Positions 12,803 through 24,650 of a stretch of DNA of 64,000 nt are shown piece by piece. The notes beneath the pieces are model-generated. The model was not told where the DNA came from, made no database searches, and saw only the letters and a list, made by a program, of their open reading frames with translations. The translations under genes were made by a program, and so were the position numbers. The stretch spans positions 1 through 64,000 of the forward strand of contig JAKSZP010014918.1 in NCBI GenBank assembly GCA_022478985.1, read 5' to 3'. This DNA comes from Massospora cicadina (taxonomy: Eukaryota; Entomophthoromycota; Entomophthoromycetes; Entomophthorales; Entomophthoraceae). The stretch's first letter is position 1. Each line of letters starts with the position of its first letter.

Positions 12803-13579
12803 GACTGGATATAAGTGGCAGGTACCCTTCTTCATGGGTCACAACGTCTAACTTTTTCATTCTTTAAAGTTTTAACATTATCTTGATAGCCTTTCTTAAG
12901 CTAACAGGGCCAGCACGCCTGGTGCCGAGCTTTCTTAAGTTTGGTGCATCTCTGTCAAGGGTTTAAATAGTCAGGACTTGTATGAAGTCCACATCTCTCC
13001 GATTCCATTGCAGTCTTCTCCAGTTTGATCGCGCTCTCCTCCCCCTACTGAAGAGGGGATATCTAGTTTTAATGCCAACAAGGCATCAAGTCAATAATTA
13101 AATCTATGGCTTTCAATTATATATATTTTTTTAATTTTTATTTTTTTATTTTTTATTATTTATCTACCTTTCCTTTTTTGTATTATTATTCTTTATGATA
13201 TGGACAAAGGAACTTAACATGTACTCAATTCACAACCCAACCGCCTTGATCCTTAATGGTATATACATCTTCAGACAATTTCTCCAATATGATATATGGA
13301 CACTTCTAAAGTGAGGCTAGCTTGTGCGCGTGGCCTGCGCTGAATGTCACAATATACTACTAAATCTCCTTCATTGAACTTAGTCACCATAGCTCATTTA
13401 GCGTCTTTGTAGCTCTTCTAGATAGTTTTTTGACTAATTGCATTTTGATAAGCTTCTGATTGCAACTTGATTAAGGTCTTCGATAGTTGCTTGACATAGT
13501 TATTTGGGTTAATTGCGTCTGTTGAACTGAGTACAGGATATAGTAATGGAGGCAGAGCGGGCTGTCTACTATACAAAAT

Positions 13580-14130
13580 TCAAAACAGAGATTGGCCTGT
13601 GCTGCTGTGGTGTCCAATATTGTATGCAAACATGGTCGCACTAATTAAAGTTGCCCATTGAAAATGCGCCAAGGCTGCATTTTTGTATAAAATGCTGACT
13701 AAAGTTCCATTCACACGCTCTACCATAACATTAGTCTCAGGATGGCACAGTGTTGATAACACTCCTTTGATGGACATCAGCTCATTTAGCCATTGCACCA
13801 TTTGGGCAGTAATATTTGTGCCATTGTCCGTCAGTATCTTCTGGGGGCATCCGTGCTTATAGATAATATTATACATAGTGAACTTGGCAGTAGTTAGGGC
13901 CCCAACGTCTCAAATTGCTTTCACTTCCACCCTTTATTATTAGATGGTCAATAGCAGCATTTTTGTATTTGTTGCCTAGGCTACTCACAGTCAAAGGGCC
14001 AATTACATCAATTAACAGTATGCCAGGCCCAGTCAGGTTTGATCAAACGATATTTCACATGTAACTTCATAGATTTTGCAATTTGGCATAAATGACATTT
14101 ATCAAGAATGTCTTAGATATCAAATCGCTT
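13580..14130 (-). pseudogene. Element B integrase fragment
   Basis: Integrase pastes the cDNA into the genome. In minus-strand order I see the zinc-finger remnant CHLCQ (about 14095), the first core strands LIDVIGPL and AAIDHL (about 13950-14020), then a 98-codon open frame (13876-13580). That frame holds GCPQKILTDNGTN, with the second catalytic Asp, and HPETNVMVERVNGTL, with the catalytic Glu. The DDE residues are therefore still present, but the frames around them are broken. A 3' chromodomain was not recognised. Confidence 0.85.
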
Positions 14131-14544
14131 GGAATCCTGATAGTAACTGGCTCAAATTAATTTCAGTGTCTTAGTCATTCCCCATTTCTGACAGCCTTGT
14201 GTGCTTGTGTAATAAACTCCATCTGGTCAGAAGGTTTTGGGAGGATTTGTTGTTGTCCATCGGGCTTAAGCTTGTATAGAGCTCCATTTCAATATTTGGT
14301 ATCAATTAGTGCTTTCTCGATCGCTTTTTAAACTTTGGGTGGTTCATCTCCATACTTTTGGTTAATCATTTTTTCATGAAGCTCATCAGCCAAACTGCTC
14401 AGGAAAGCTACAATAGGAAGTCGTGATAGTCTGTCTGCATTTTGATGGGCCACTCCAGCAATGAATAATTTCATAATCATACGCTTGTAATTTCAGAGCC
14501 CAATGGGCTAACCATCCTTCAGGTTCCTTAATATTGTGGAGCCA

Positions 14545-14871
14545 TCATAATGAGCTGTGATCCGTTACTACTTGAGACTTGGTGCTATAAATGTAAATCT
14601 GAAATTGTTTACAAGCATAAATGACAGTCAGGCATTCTCTTTTGGTCACCGTATAGCTATGCTCATGCTTATTCAGTGTCCTGCTGCAATAAGTGACTGG
14701 ATGCTCCTCGCCAACATTCCCAGTCTGCAATAGCACACCACCAACTGCAGTCAACAAGGCGTTGGTTTGTATGATAAAAGGCTTGCTGAAATCAGAATAT
14801 TGGAGGATAGGCACCAAGCTCATTTGTTTTTCAAAGCCTCGAAGGCTTGTTGGCATTCCTCTGCCCAGCAA
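14545..14871 (-). pseudogene. Element B RNase H domain
   Basis: This 108-codon frame carries PILQYSDFSKPFIIQTNALL, where the family normally has TDAS, so the first catalytic Asp has become Asn. KRECLTVIYACKQF and the closing VVTDHSSL with its Asp are still present. The domain would remove the RNA strand after reverse transcription. It follows the RT part at 14831-15130 after a frameshift near 14850. Confidence 0.85.
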
Positions 14872-15560
14872 AAATGAACTCCTCCTTGTAGTAAGTGGAA
14901 TAGAGGCTTAGAAATCTTTGCAAACCCTTCCAAAATATTTGATAGTATCCTACCATGCCTAAGAACACTTGAACATCTCTCATACTTGTCAGAGGTTGCA
15001 TAATGTTAATCTCCTCCACCTTTTGAGGCTGAGGCTGCAAGCCCTTGGAATCAATGATGAACCCGAGGTATTCCAATTGTTCTTTAAAGAATTGGCATTT
15101 TCTAGGTTTTATATTCAGATTGGCCTTCAACAGTCATTCAAACACTTGTTCAAGGTCATCCAGATGTTCAGAAAACGTTCGCAAAAAGACATTGATGTCA
15201 TCCAGGTACATTAGAACGCAGGACGATTTAAGGTCTTCCAAGATTTTGTCCATTTCACGTTGAAGGCTTGCTGGTGCATTACACAGCCCCTGTGGCATGT
15301 GTGTCAGTTGAAAAAGCCCTTGAACAGCAATCATCGCACACTTTTCCTGCTCCTCTGGTGGCAGCTCAATTTGCCAATATCCTGAGATGAGGTCCATTGC
15401 AGTAAAGTACTTCGCCCCTCCCAAATGATCCAGAGCATCATCAATTCTAGGCAACGGATATGAATCCTTTTTTGTAATGGCATTGAGGTGTCAATAATCA
15501 ATCACAACTCGATCGCCGCCATCTTTTTTCTTTATGATTAAAATGGGGCTGGCCCACAGG
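14831..15560 (-). pseudogene. Element B reverse transcriptase
   Basis: The fingers show [30 protein letters not shown], in which the stop (TGA, plus-strand 15491-15493) sits where the family has Arg. The palm follows with [31 protein letters not shown] and the intact catalytic YLDDINVF (residues 83-86 of the 15454-15134 open frame). A second TGA at 15134-15136 is followed in frame by KANLNIKPRKCQFF and LEYLGFII, then the connection domain with FLGMVGYYQIF. It is a typical Ty3-like RT whose active site survives between stops. Confidence 0.9.
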
Positions 15561-16438
15561 CTTTTGGATGGCACTATCATTCCACTTTAGAAAATTTTTC
15601 TAACTCTTCACCAACTTTTTTTCACTGGCTCTGGGGCGCCAAATTGGCCTCATTCTAATAGGCATATGGTCCCCAGTATCAACAAAATGCTAAACTCCTT
15701 TTGCACAACCTAATTCTTGGTCATCTTTGGCGTAAATTTCGGAGTATTGTTCAAACAACTCTAGTGCTTCATCCTTCTGTTGTTCTGATAATCCAGTAAA
15801 TGATTCTCAAGATATTACAGTATGTACCCCAAGGGTTTTGGTTGGTAAGCTGAACTCGGATAAGTCACCAAATTTGACAGCTGATATTAACTTGTCCCTC
15901 GGAAACAGATGCACAAAAGTGACTACTTGGTATTTCTTGATTTTAATATTTTTGCTGGTCAAATTTGCTAGTAAGACATCAATCTTTTATTCCCCAGTAT
16001 GAGTATTCTGGGCGCCACACTAGGTTCCATATGAGAATGATCCACGGGGATACAACCTCCCCATACAGTCATTCTAGAATATCCAGTGTGGTTCTGGTCC
16101 TCATAACCAGTTGATGGCCTAAGCTATTGGCACATCCTTATTCACATGTAGAGTTATTCCTCAATTTTGTTTATGGCAGTTGGCATGGGGCAGCTTTGTT
16201 TCCCCGCTGAATATACCCTACTGGTATTATCCCATTGGCATAAGATATATTGATAAAATTTCTATGATGGCTTGTGGGCTTTGTATTGTTACAAGAGTAA
16301 TAGATTGGAAGCGATTGGCCCAATATCGTCAAGATATTTCTTTAAAATCGCATGAGATCCCATAGGTCCTTAAAAAACTAGTTCCAATTAATATGTCATA
16401 ATTGGCATTGGAAGCACTATAGTAGGGGCGGCAAATAC

Positions 16439-16648
16439 CTAAGCTCCAAATCTCAGTGGCAAAGTGCTGTAAGCTCCTTCACTCTTAGTGCTGTTAATAC
16501 CTGCGGTCCCATAATCTTGATGATGGTCAATGTCTGGAGCTATTTTCAATTTCTTAACCAGCTTCGTGGAAACAATGTTTACAGGTGCTCCACTATCAAC
16601 AATAGCTACAACTTTAACCTTGTTGAACAGGATATCCATTAAGTGCAC
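16439..16648 (-). pseudogene. Element B aspartic protease
   Basis: A 69-codon frame contains KVVAIVDSGAPVNIVSTKLV, with the DSGA catalytic motif intact. Retroelement proteases work as dimers and cut the Gag-Pol polyprotein. The next stretch (NIVSTKLVKKLKIAP) is shared word for word with the protease remnant of element C, which shows that B and C are closely related. Confidence 0.85.
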
Positions 16649-17123
16649 TCAGAGTAGTAAGAATCAATATATTTTACTAAGTGAATATGGGAAGAATCCA
16701 GGGAGTTAAGAGTGTGCTTCAGAGTATTCCCAATACTGAGACATTCATTGATGAATGTGTTGATTGGCATTGTTATATTGACCCCTTTCAGTCTTGGGGT
16801 ATCTGCTGCATTGCTTGGCCCATAAGCTGGAATATTCTCAAGTATTTGTTGCACATAGGGTTTAGTGACTACTTCAGAGGCTTCAGGTGTGATAACCTTA
16901 CTCTGGGAGCGAGTTACTGCATGTAAGTTTGAGGAATCTTCATTCAATACTAAAATAGAATCAATTTAATTGTTAAACTAGGCCCCATGGCCAATGTTTT
17001 CTTGCCGACCAGGTGGGACTAGTGTCTTAGGCACAATAGAGCATCCCGCATCTATTGTGCTTGTTCTTTTCCCTCCTCCTGCATGGTATTGGAAAGTAAT
17101 ACGTTGACATTTTGCTGATGGCT

Positions 17124-18386
17124 TCAGGGAGCATAGTGACCTTTACGATTGCAATTGAAGCAAGTAATTTTACTCACTGGCTGTGGGGTGTCAATCTTCT
17201 TATTGGTTTTAAAGGACTTTCCAGCAAAGGCAGCAATTCCTGATCTGTAACCAGTATTAGGAGGGCCATATTTTTTTGAGCATCTGCATAAATAGTCAAC
17301 CAATTCAGATGTCACAAGGTTTTGCATGAAAGCAGGCAATAGAGTGTTTGATAGATTAGGGTAAGGTTCAACTGCATGCTCTAGTGCAATCTTGGCATCA
17401 AAATTGACCATAGCCCGCTCACCTAAGAGAACTTGAGCTTCGCAATAGAATCAATCCACAAATTCATCAATTGCTTCATCTTTCTTAAAGCTGATGTTCA
17501 TAAACTTGGATTTTCTGGTTGACATCTGTTCTGGACCTCCAAATTCATGAAGCACGGCCTCCTTGACTTTGGCATATGTTGGATTTTCGTTAATGTGAGG
17601 CATAATTAACGCAATGCTCCAATCATACAAGCAGTTAATTATGGTGGCTGCTTTGTTATAGTCGCTGGCTCCATGAATGGCCATTTCAAAGAGTTTGATT
17701 AATGTGGCAATACTTCCATTCTTGTCAAAGGTTGGCAGTTTTGCTGGTTTATAATTATCGCTTCCCAATTCCTGGTTATCACAATTACTCCTTTGTTGAC
17801 TAGAAACAGGCGTACTAGGGCGTTGGGGCACCATATCCCGGTTTGAGGTGTTAGCGTTGACCAAGATAATCATATTACTAGGCAGTTGTCGACATAGCCT
17901 AGTGTTCATTTTGGTAGCTATTTCTGAAGCTTTGTCCTCATAATATTTGTTGAATTTTCAGTCAAGTGGGTTGTAGCACACTGACAACGCCTGTCGGCCA
18001 GAGTTTAAATTTGCTTGTTTATTTTGTTTTCTCAATTGGCATGATTCTGGGTTTTTAATTTTAATTTCACAATTTTCTCATTCAGGCTAGTAGCTTGTAG
18101 TTGCAAGGTGGAAATCACTTGGTCCTTTTCTTTCATTGCCTTCTTGCACTGGTTCAATTCTCCATGTAGATTATTGTTTTACTCATTAATAGCATTAACA
18201 TCATCATTGAGATTGTTGATCTGTAGATTAAGACAATCAATAGAGTCTTCAGTTTTCGCCCGTTGGTCCTAAATTTTGGGTTTGTAAGTAATTGATTTTT
18301 CTGGTGTATTCATCCTTCATCTGCGAAATTTGGGCGCTCAAACGTTGATACTGGTCACCATCTGCAGTCCCAGTCATGAGCGCCAT
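17124..18386 (-). pseudogene. Element B gag with coiled coil and zinc knuckle
   Basis: The likely start is ATG at 18386 (MALMTGTADGDQYQRLSAQ), only two bases inside the LTR border. After a frameshift near 18250 a long polar heptad-like segment follows (for example ELNQCKKAMKEKDQVISTLQ), which probably forms a coiled coil. In it, TAA, TGA and TAA interrupt an otherwise continuous frame. The capsid part lies in 17909-17451 (KLPTFDKNGSIATLIKLFEM), is broken by TGA near 17451 and resumes at 17411 (VNFDAKIALEHAVEPYPNL). It ends with the knuckle CFNCNRKGHYAP, in which the last Cys is missing. Gag forms the virus-like particle. Confidence 0.8.
18369..18385 (-). promoter_or_regulatory. Element B putative primer-binding site
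   Basis: Two bases inside the 5' LTR the minus strand reads TGGCGCTCATGACTGGG. TGG at this position is the complement of a tRNA CCA end. The site overlaps the first codons of gag. Elements C, D and E have TGG(C/T)(G/A)CT at the corresponding place. Confidence 0.55.
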
Positions 18387-18387
18387 T

Positions 18388-19223
18388 TGTTGAGTTTTTG
18401 GGTTTTGCTTCAGAGGGCTGGTTCTTCTTAGGAAGCAGAATGGAGTGTTGAGCATCTATTGTGTGAGGAAAATAGACAGGATGGTGATTATTTTTTAAAT
18501 TATAGCTTCTTGGTAGTATTTAATTTGTATATCCTGTCATTTTTACTTAGACGATGGCACGCCGCCCTGATCTTACTGATCTGAGGTAAAAACTGACTAA
18601 TACAAAAGAAAGTACTAAACACAAAAAAGTTTATAAATTAAATTATAAACAAGTCCAGTAGTTGAATAATATTTATTAGTTTCAACTTAAGGGTTTTTAT
18701 AGAATTTGATGTTCACCACATCTTACCCATGACATCTCATTTTTAGTGGCACTTGGCCACATAAAAAGTTTGCAAGAACTTCTAAAAATACTTTGACTCA
18801 GGGCATCATGCTCATCCTCAGGGTTGGAGTAAACACCATCATCATTCTTGAGATGGTGTTTCATATGCATCTTCAAAATAGCTTAACTCAATTCACTTTC
18901 ACATGCAATCAGCAGCACATACCAAGGCGATTAATATAACTAATTAGTAATTAATATGATCAAAAACTTGACTGACATTAATAACTATTTTGACATAGAC
19001 CAACAAAGCCCATGTGCCCAAGTCATTAAATTGAAACTTAAATTTAAGTTTGACCTAACCAACAAAGCCCTCGAGCCTGTGTCATCATAGTCAAATATAA
19101 TTAAGTGAAATTGCTAGGCCGCAATTCTCAAGTTTGGATATACTTAATATACACCTGAACCATAATCGCTGATATCTGATATGATTGAATATCCAATGAT
19201 TAGGTCGAGTCAATTACTCAACA
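18388..19223 (-). repeat. Element B 5' LTR
   Basis: Direct repeat of 11957-12789, starting TGTTGAG and ending CTCAACA, followed by CTAAG (the duplicated target site). Transcription of the element would start inside this copy and run toward lower coordinates. I could not place a TATA box or start site with confidence. Confidence 0.9.
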
Positions 19224-19228
19224 CTAAG
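19224..19228. repeat. Right target-site duplication of element B
   Basis: CTAAG follows the LTR end and matches CCAAG at 11952-11956 with one C-to-T difference. Confidence 0.65.
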
Positions 19229-19818
19229 GACGAGATTAAAAACACTAAAATGGAGAATGTTGTGCTCAAACTTTAATATGTGAATAAAAAAGCTGAAGTC
19301 ACATTGTTGTGAAACAACTCAGCCAGTATTTGGTATGCAATAGGAGTTTTGATTAACATGGGATCAACGCATCAAAACAAATATTACAATGGATTCTGTC
19401 AATGTGACTAACAGGCCCAGCAAAAGGGAAAACCAATATTTGAAATAGAGGCTTTATAATTAATGTCTGTTGAAAACAAGACAAGTCAGATCTAACAAAC
19501 TATTCTAGCTGAACTAATGGCTTTACCGCACTCCTCAGGACTTCCATTTCAAGAATCGGAGTAACTTATATTGCAGCAGTACAAGGCCTTATGTTTGGTC
19601 ATCATAAACTGATTTTTATACAACTTAATTTTAAGATTATCATATTAACTTTTACAGAATGTCAATACTGACATTCAACTATGTTGGATTGCCATGAGAA
19701 AGGTACAGTCATTCTGATGTTCATTATAAGTTTGCATGAAGCAACAATCTGTTTAATGTGACCATTATGATAAATTTTTTAAAAATCAAAGCTGCAATCT
19801 GATCAATCCTTATCTCTG
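19229..19818. other. Spacer between elements B and C, no gene seen
   Basis: About 590 bases of AT-rich DNA with no open frame of note and no motif recognised on either strand. Confidence 0.5.
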
Positions 19819-20919
19819 TGAGAATCTGAGCATAGCTCGCTTGAGTATAAAATCCAGCAAACTAAATTGGAAAGTTTTTGGCCAATAAATCCTCTATTAT
19901 GCCAGTGGCTTAAAGTACTCTGACCATTTGGAAACTCACTAGAATTGTTGAAATAGCCCTGACACATCTAGTCAATTTTGGGCTTAATATTTCCTTTGTA
20001 ATTGGGAAAAATTCTGAGGCAGGGATAGATACAAGCTGGGGATTCAGTACTTTCAGCTTGTTTACACACTCTCTAAAGAAAGGATACAATGAGAAAACCA
20101 GGAAAGAGATGAAATAATTATAACTTTTATTATTGGCTATTAATTTGATAATGATTCATTAGGCCAGGTGCCAGTATTTATACCTCTATGGCATCTCGTG
20201 GCCACATTTGAGCACAAAATTTCAAAAGATATTTTACCACCTCAGTTCAGTCCTTAAAATGATACAACTGAGACCTTTTCTTAGGTTTATTGGTGGAAAA
20301 ATACTCTCAAAACTGGGAGGATTTAAATAAAAAAATTGCTATAAAAACATGCAAAATTATCCTAGGATCTTCTTCATTTGAGTTTCATCATACTGCTGAT
20401 GAAATACAGCTTCTGTGAAAAGCTTGCATTGATTAAAGTAGATTTGTACCCCTAATTGGGACGTCAGCAGGCCTCTCTCAATACACTAGGTAATTCCCTT
20501 TGGGTGGTCCATATGCAACTATCATCATGCTGTTTATGTGGATTTACATTTAACTTTTGCCCTAGGGCATAAAATTGATTACATTTTTTTGTTCATCAGA
20601 TGGTCCATGGGACTTATAACCATTAACTTTGGGTTGGTCCAAAATAATTTTGTATACTAGTTGTTTAATTGTGTTCCCAATAATTGGGACCAATTGCCAA
20701 GATTAGATGCATAGGAAATTGGCCATAATGTGCGAGCATATTTGGCCCAGGCGTTTGATAAATACTTGACTGAATTGACATTGAGATATTTGACCTAAAT
20801 TAAATAATTGCAATAGGCTTTGAGATTAGAGTATAGGTGTTAGCTCAAGCGTTATAAGGATAATCAGCCCAATCTGATGGTTGTCAAAAGTTTATTTTAT
20901 TAAGCATCAGAATCTGACT
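19819..20919 (-). repeat. Element C 3' LTR
   Basis: About 1.1 kb that aligns with both ends of 26031-27803. Shared landmarks are GCCAATAAATCCTCTAT, GGCAGGGATAGATACAAGC and GATTAGATGCATAGGAAAT. It carries the uninterrupted sequence GGGACCAATTGCCAAGATT, which is the empty site of the insertion found in the other LTR. Confidence 0.85.
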
Positions 20920-20936
20920 TTTACCCCCTTTTGAAT
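20920..20936 (-). promoter_or_regulatory. Element C polypurine tract
   Basis: The minus strand reads AAAAGGGGGTAAAA beside the 3' LTR, matching the position and G run of the tracts of elements B, D and E. Confidence 0.65.
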
Positions 20937-21455
20937 CTAACATAAGCCCAAAGATTCCCATTTTGCTTTTGTTAGTCTGTTATCATTGGCCCGAATACCT
21001 GATGAGCATGGAGTTGGGTCTTCTATTTTGTAAACTTTGGCCCAAACGCCCAATGCGTCTTAAGTATGATACTCTTAATGTTAATTTTGGCATGAATGTC
21101 CATTGAGTCTGAAGTTGGACCTTCTCCCCAACCTCAAGTGCTAAAGAAAAGTTTTAATTAGAATAAAACTATTATATATAATAATTTTCTTTTTTTCTTT
21201 TTTTTTCTTTTATTGATTGGCCCACTTATTAAACCTTCTTAGTATTTCTGCATGGACTCAGCTGTTTATATGGTCATTCCCAAAATCCTTAATAGTGTAT
21301 ATAAACTTAGATGTCTTCTCAATCACTTGGAATGTGTCAACCCAGATGCGATCTAATTTTTAAAATCAGCCTAATGCATGAGTGTTTCAAAATAGAACTT
21401 CATCGTTAACTTTTTATTTGGCCAGTGTGTCACAATTCTCTAAGTCCTTTTGATG

Positions 21456-22060
21456 TCAGGCCTTTTTCTTGGCAAAACTGTTGTCAAAGGCTTGAGCTTG
21501 TAGTTTGATTAAAGCATACACAAGCTTCTCTATATATTGAGGATAAGTATTTTCGCCAGGATCTTCTAGGGCCAAATATAGTAGCGTTGGTAGGGCTGGG
21601 TGGCTACCATTTAATACTAGAAACGGAGACATCCTGGTTGATAAACGGTAGTAGATATTGTAGGTTAAGACTGCCAAAATTAGATAAGTACTCCATTTGG
21701 ATGGTTTGGCCGATGTTAATTTCCAGATATTGTTCACTAACGTTCCATGTGCACAATCAACAGTCCCATTGGTTTTGGGGTGAAAGGGAGCATAAAGCAC
21801 ACCTTGTACTCCAATTAGTTGGTTGAGATTGACAAGGACATTGGCGTTATAGTTGATTCAATTATCAATCATAATAACCTGGGGACATCCATGTTTATTG
21901 ATGATGTTTCCAAGGACAAATTTAGCGGTGGTTGCCGCTCCAGCTTCCCAAATGGCCATGGCCTTGACTCATTTGGTCAAGTGGTCATTGGATATGATTA
22001 TGTACTTGGCCTTCATAATGCTTATTGGAAGTGGGCTGACAACGTCAATAGATACAGTGT
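21456..22060 (-). pseudogene. Element C integrase
   Basis: Minus-strand order: IDVVSPLP, then KYIIISNDHLTK-stop-VKA (first catalytic Asp present; the stop is where family members have Trp), then HGCPQVIMIDN (second Asp), then VLYAPFHPKTNGTVDCAHGTL. In that last motif the catalytic Glu of the VER motif is now Asp and the next Arg is Cys. The C-terminal part (ALPTLLYLALEDPGENTYPQYIE) continues openly to 21456. The loss of the Glu means it would be inactive even if the stops were absent. Confidence 0.82.
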
Positions 22061-22559
22061 GCCAGGAAAACTTAGGCCAAACAATATGATAAGATTTGCT
22101 TTTTTGAAACAGTTTTTCACCTTAGCACTCTGCACAGCATTCTAGTGTTTCTTGGATGTCAAAATGCATTGTCTCCCAATAGTAGAATTGCTTCAGATGC
22201 TCTTTTGTTTTCTTGAATCCGCCATGCCCTATAGCCTTATGCGCTGCCATTATTAGGTTTGTTCGGGCTGAGGGTCTTGGGAAAATATACTTCTTACTAT
22301 CAATGATCTTGTAAAGTCCTGTTTTTGATAGTTGTATTTTTCATAGATCTGATAATATTTTTGGATAAATTCAGTTCACCTTGATACTCTGCTGATCATT
22401 TTTATAAACAACTCATCAGCATCCTGACTAAGTGTTGCAATGGTGGGTAGTCAGGATAGATAGTTGGCGTCTAGGTGTTTTGCCCCAGCTCAATGCTCAG
22501 TGGTGTAGTCACAAGCTTGTAGCTTTGATTCCCAGTGCGCTAATCGGCCCTCAGGTTCT

Positions 22560-22780
22560 CTTAAGTTTTTCAACCATCTTAGGGAAGCATGGTCAGTAAC
22601 AACTTTGAAATGAGTGCCATGACGATAGACCCAAAATTGCTTGCAAGCATATGATGGCTAAGCATTCTCAGTCCATCACCATGTTTTTCCTTTCATGAAC
22701 ATCTAAGGTCCAACTAGCAAAGGCAACTGGATGTTCTTGACCATCATCTCCATCTTAGGATAACATGGCCCTGCTGCTGT
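22560..22780 (-). pseudogene. Element C RNase H remnant
   Basis: VTDHASLRW (about 22590) is the end of a Ty3-like RNase H domain, with its Asp present. Upstream on the minus strand the sequence is frame-broken but carries the expected cysteine and aromatic run. It sits between RT and integrase, as in element B. Confidence 0.6.
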
Positions 22781-22959
22781 TCAGGATGCATCATTGTGGA
22801 TGATAATTTAAAATAAAAGTCCAGGTATCAAAGAACAGGCATGCTCAATAGGGCTAAAAAGAGTTGTTCAAATGCATCCTGGCAAGCCGGAGTCCAGTAA
22901 AATAGGACCTTATCATTAAGCAGATAGAAAAGAGGCTCTCCAAGTTGCACGAAGTCAGC

Positions 22960-23640
22960 AATAAATTAGCAATAGTACCCAATCATGCCTAGGAATACTT
23001 AAATATTGCGCTTAAAAGCGGGACATTTCATTTTTGAGATGGCATCCAACTTAGAGGTTTCTAGCCAAAGACCCACTTTGTCAATTACAAATCCGATATA
23101 TTCCAGTTGACCTTTGAAAAACTGACATTTTCTGGGCTTGATCTCTAATTTTGCAGCAGTTAGCCTTCTAAAAACTCCTCAATTTGTTCCAGGTGGACGT
23201 CAAAAGTGCGGCTGAAAACGTTGATATCATCAAGGTACACTAATTACACATGACAAATTTTAAATCTCCCAGGATTGTGTCCATTGTCCATTAGAATGTA
23301 GCTATGGCATTGCAGATTCCTTAAGGCATTCTCGTCAGCTGTAATAGGCCCTCTTGGGTTATAATTACACATTTCTTGTGCTCTACTTGGGAAAATTTAT
23401 TTGCCAATATCCACTGATAAGGATCATTGCCAAGAAGAATTTCGCGCCCCATAGCCTATCTAAGGCATCACCAATTTATGTCAGTGGGTACAAGTCCTTC
23501 TTTGTGATGTTGTTTAACTTCCAATAATTAATGACTACTCTGTTACTTTCATCCTTTTTATTCACCATTATAATTGGTGCGCCCATGGATTTTTTGAAGG
23601 GACTAACATGCCACGATCAAGGAGTTCCATAATCTTTTTG
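22960..23640 (-). pseudogene. Element C reverse transcriptase
   Basis: YLDDINVF with intact catalytic Asp pair lies at 23237-23214 on the minus strand, followed by a FSRTFDVHLEQ-like segment. Upstream the fingers/palm part is recognisable but broken (23280-23600). Downstream, about 23100, PRKCQF and YIGFVIDKVG mark the thumb. Family assignment follows from these motifs. No frame spans the domain. Confidence 0.75.
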
Positions 23641-24539
23641 GATACAGCTTCTTCTGATGATTTCAAGCATCTAATTAGGTGTAATCAAGTAGGGTTAAGT
23701 TTTTTAGTATCGATTTTGTAAGTGACACCCTTAGCACACCCCAAGTCGAAATCATCTTGTGCAAATATTTCCTAATATTTAGAGAATAACTCCTGGGCTT
23801 GCCTTTCTTGGAGTTGGTCAGGTTGCTTAAATTGGCCATAGGGACAACATTGTTCAACCTGATTAGGTCACCAATGGAGAGCCTTAATTAGACAAAAGTT
23901 CTGAACTCATGGAATGAGTGAATTCAGGTTAGGTAACAGATGCAGAAAAGTGATTTTTGATGTCTCTTAATAGAGATGGGCAGAATTTCAGGTTTGCACA
24001 TAAGATATGTATTTCTCCATGGCCCAGAATGATAATACCAGGGGCAATGTTTGGTTCAAATTGAGATTTAGACCATGGTTGATTACTTCACCTAAAGTCC
24101 TTCCAGAACATTATTTTTAGTCCTGTTGGGACGATTACTTGTTCTCCAGATGGTATAGTGATGGTCTGATATGATTGAAGTGGAATGCCATTTGACTTAT
24201 CTATCTGTGTGGGTAGTGGTTTTATCTTTGACCATGTTTTGAAATACTCAATTCGGATAACTCCATCTTTGTAGGCCAGATTTATGAATAGGCTGGGTTT
24301 GTTTTTATTGACTGCCTAATCCCAGTTATAGTAAAGTAGAATTGTCTGGCCAATAAAGGTGAGAGTATTGTCCTTATGATTGGTATCAACTCCATATCTT
24401 CTTAGGAAATCAGTACCAATTAGGATATCATAGTTTGTATTTGGCAATACTATAGCAGGTGCTGTTACTAAAAAAGATCAAATCTGAGAGGTAGGGTACT
24501 GTAGGCGCCCAGCGATTTAGTTGTATGTGCTCCAGCTGT

Positions 24540-24650
24540 TCCATATTCCTTAACAGTGGGCAACGTTGGGTGCAATTTTCAGTTTTTTAACCAGCTTTGT
24601 ACTGACTATATTGAGAGGATCGCCCCAATTGACAATGGCCCAAACTCACA
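24540..24650 (-). pseudogene. Element C protease remnant, catalytic Asp lost
   Basis: The minus strand reads VNWGDPLNIVSTKLVKKLKI, which aligns with VDSGAPVNIVSTKLVKKLKI of element B. The catalytic Asp is now Asn (GTC-AAT), a G-to-A change in what would have been a CpG, and Ser and Ala of DSGA are also altered. Confidence 0.75.

Larger units (their letters stand above)
11957..19223 (-). mobile_element. Element B: Ty3/gypsy-like LTR retrotransposon, decayed but complete in outline
   Basis: Two LTRs of about 0.83 kb in direct orientation (11957-12789 and 18388-19223) start TGTTGAG and end CTCAACA. Between them, on the minus strand, lie gag with a zinc knuckle, an aspartic protease, reverse transcriptase, RNase H and integrase. 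Integrase after RNase H is the Ty3/gypsy order. A polypurine tract and a primer-binding site flank the internal region as expected, and a 5-bp TSD is visible. All genes carry stops or frameshifts. Among the LTR elements in the window it has the best preserved coding sequence. Confidence 0.92.
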
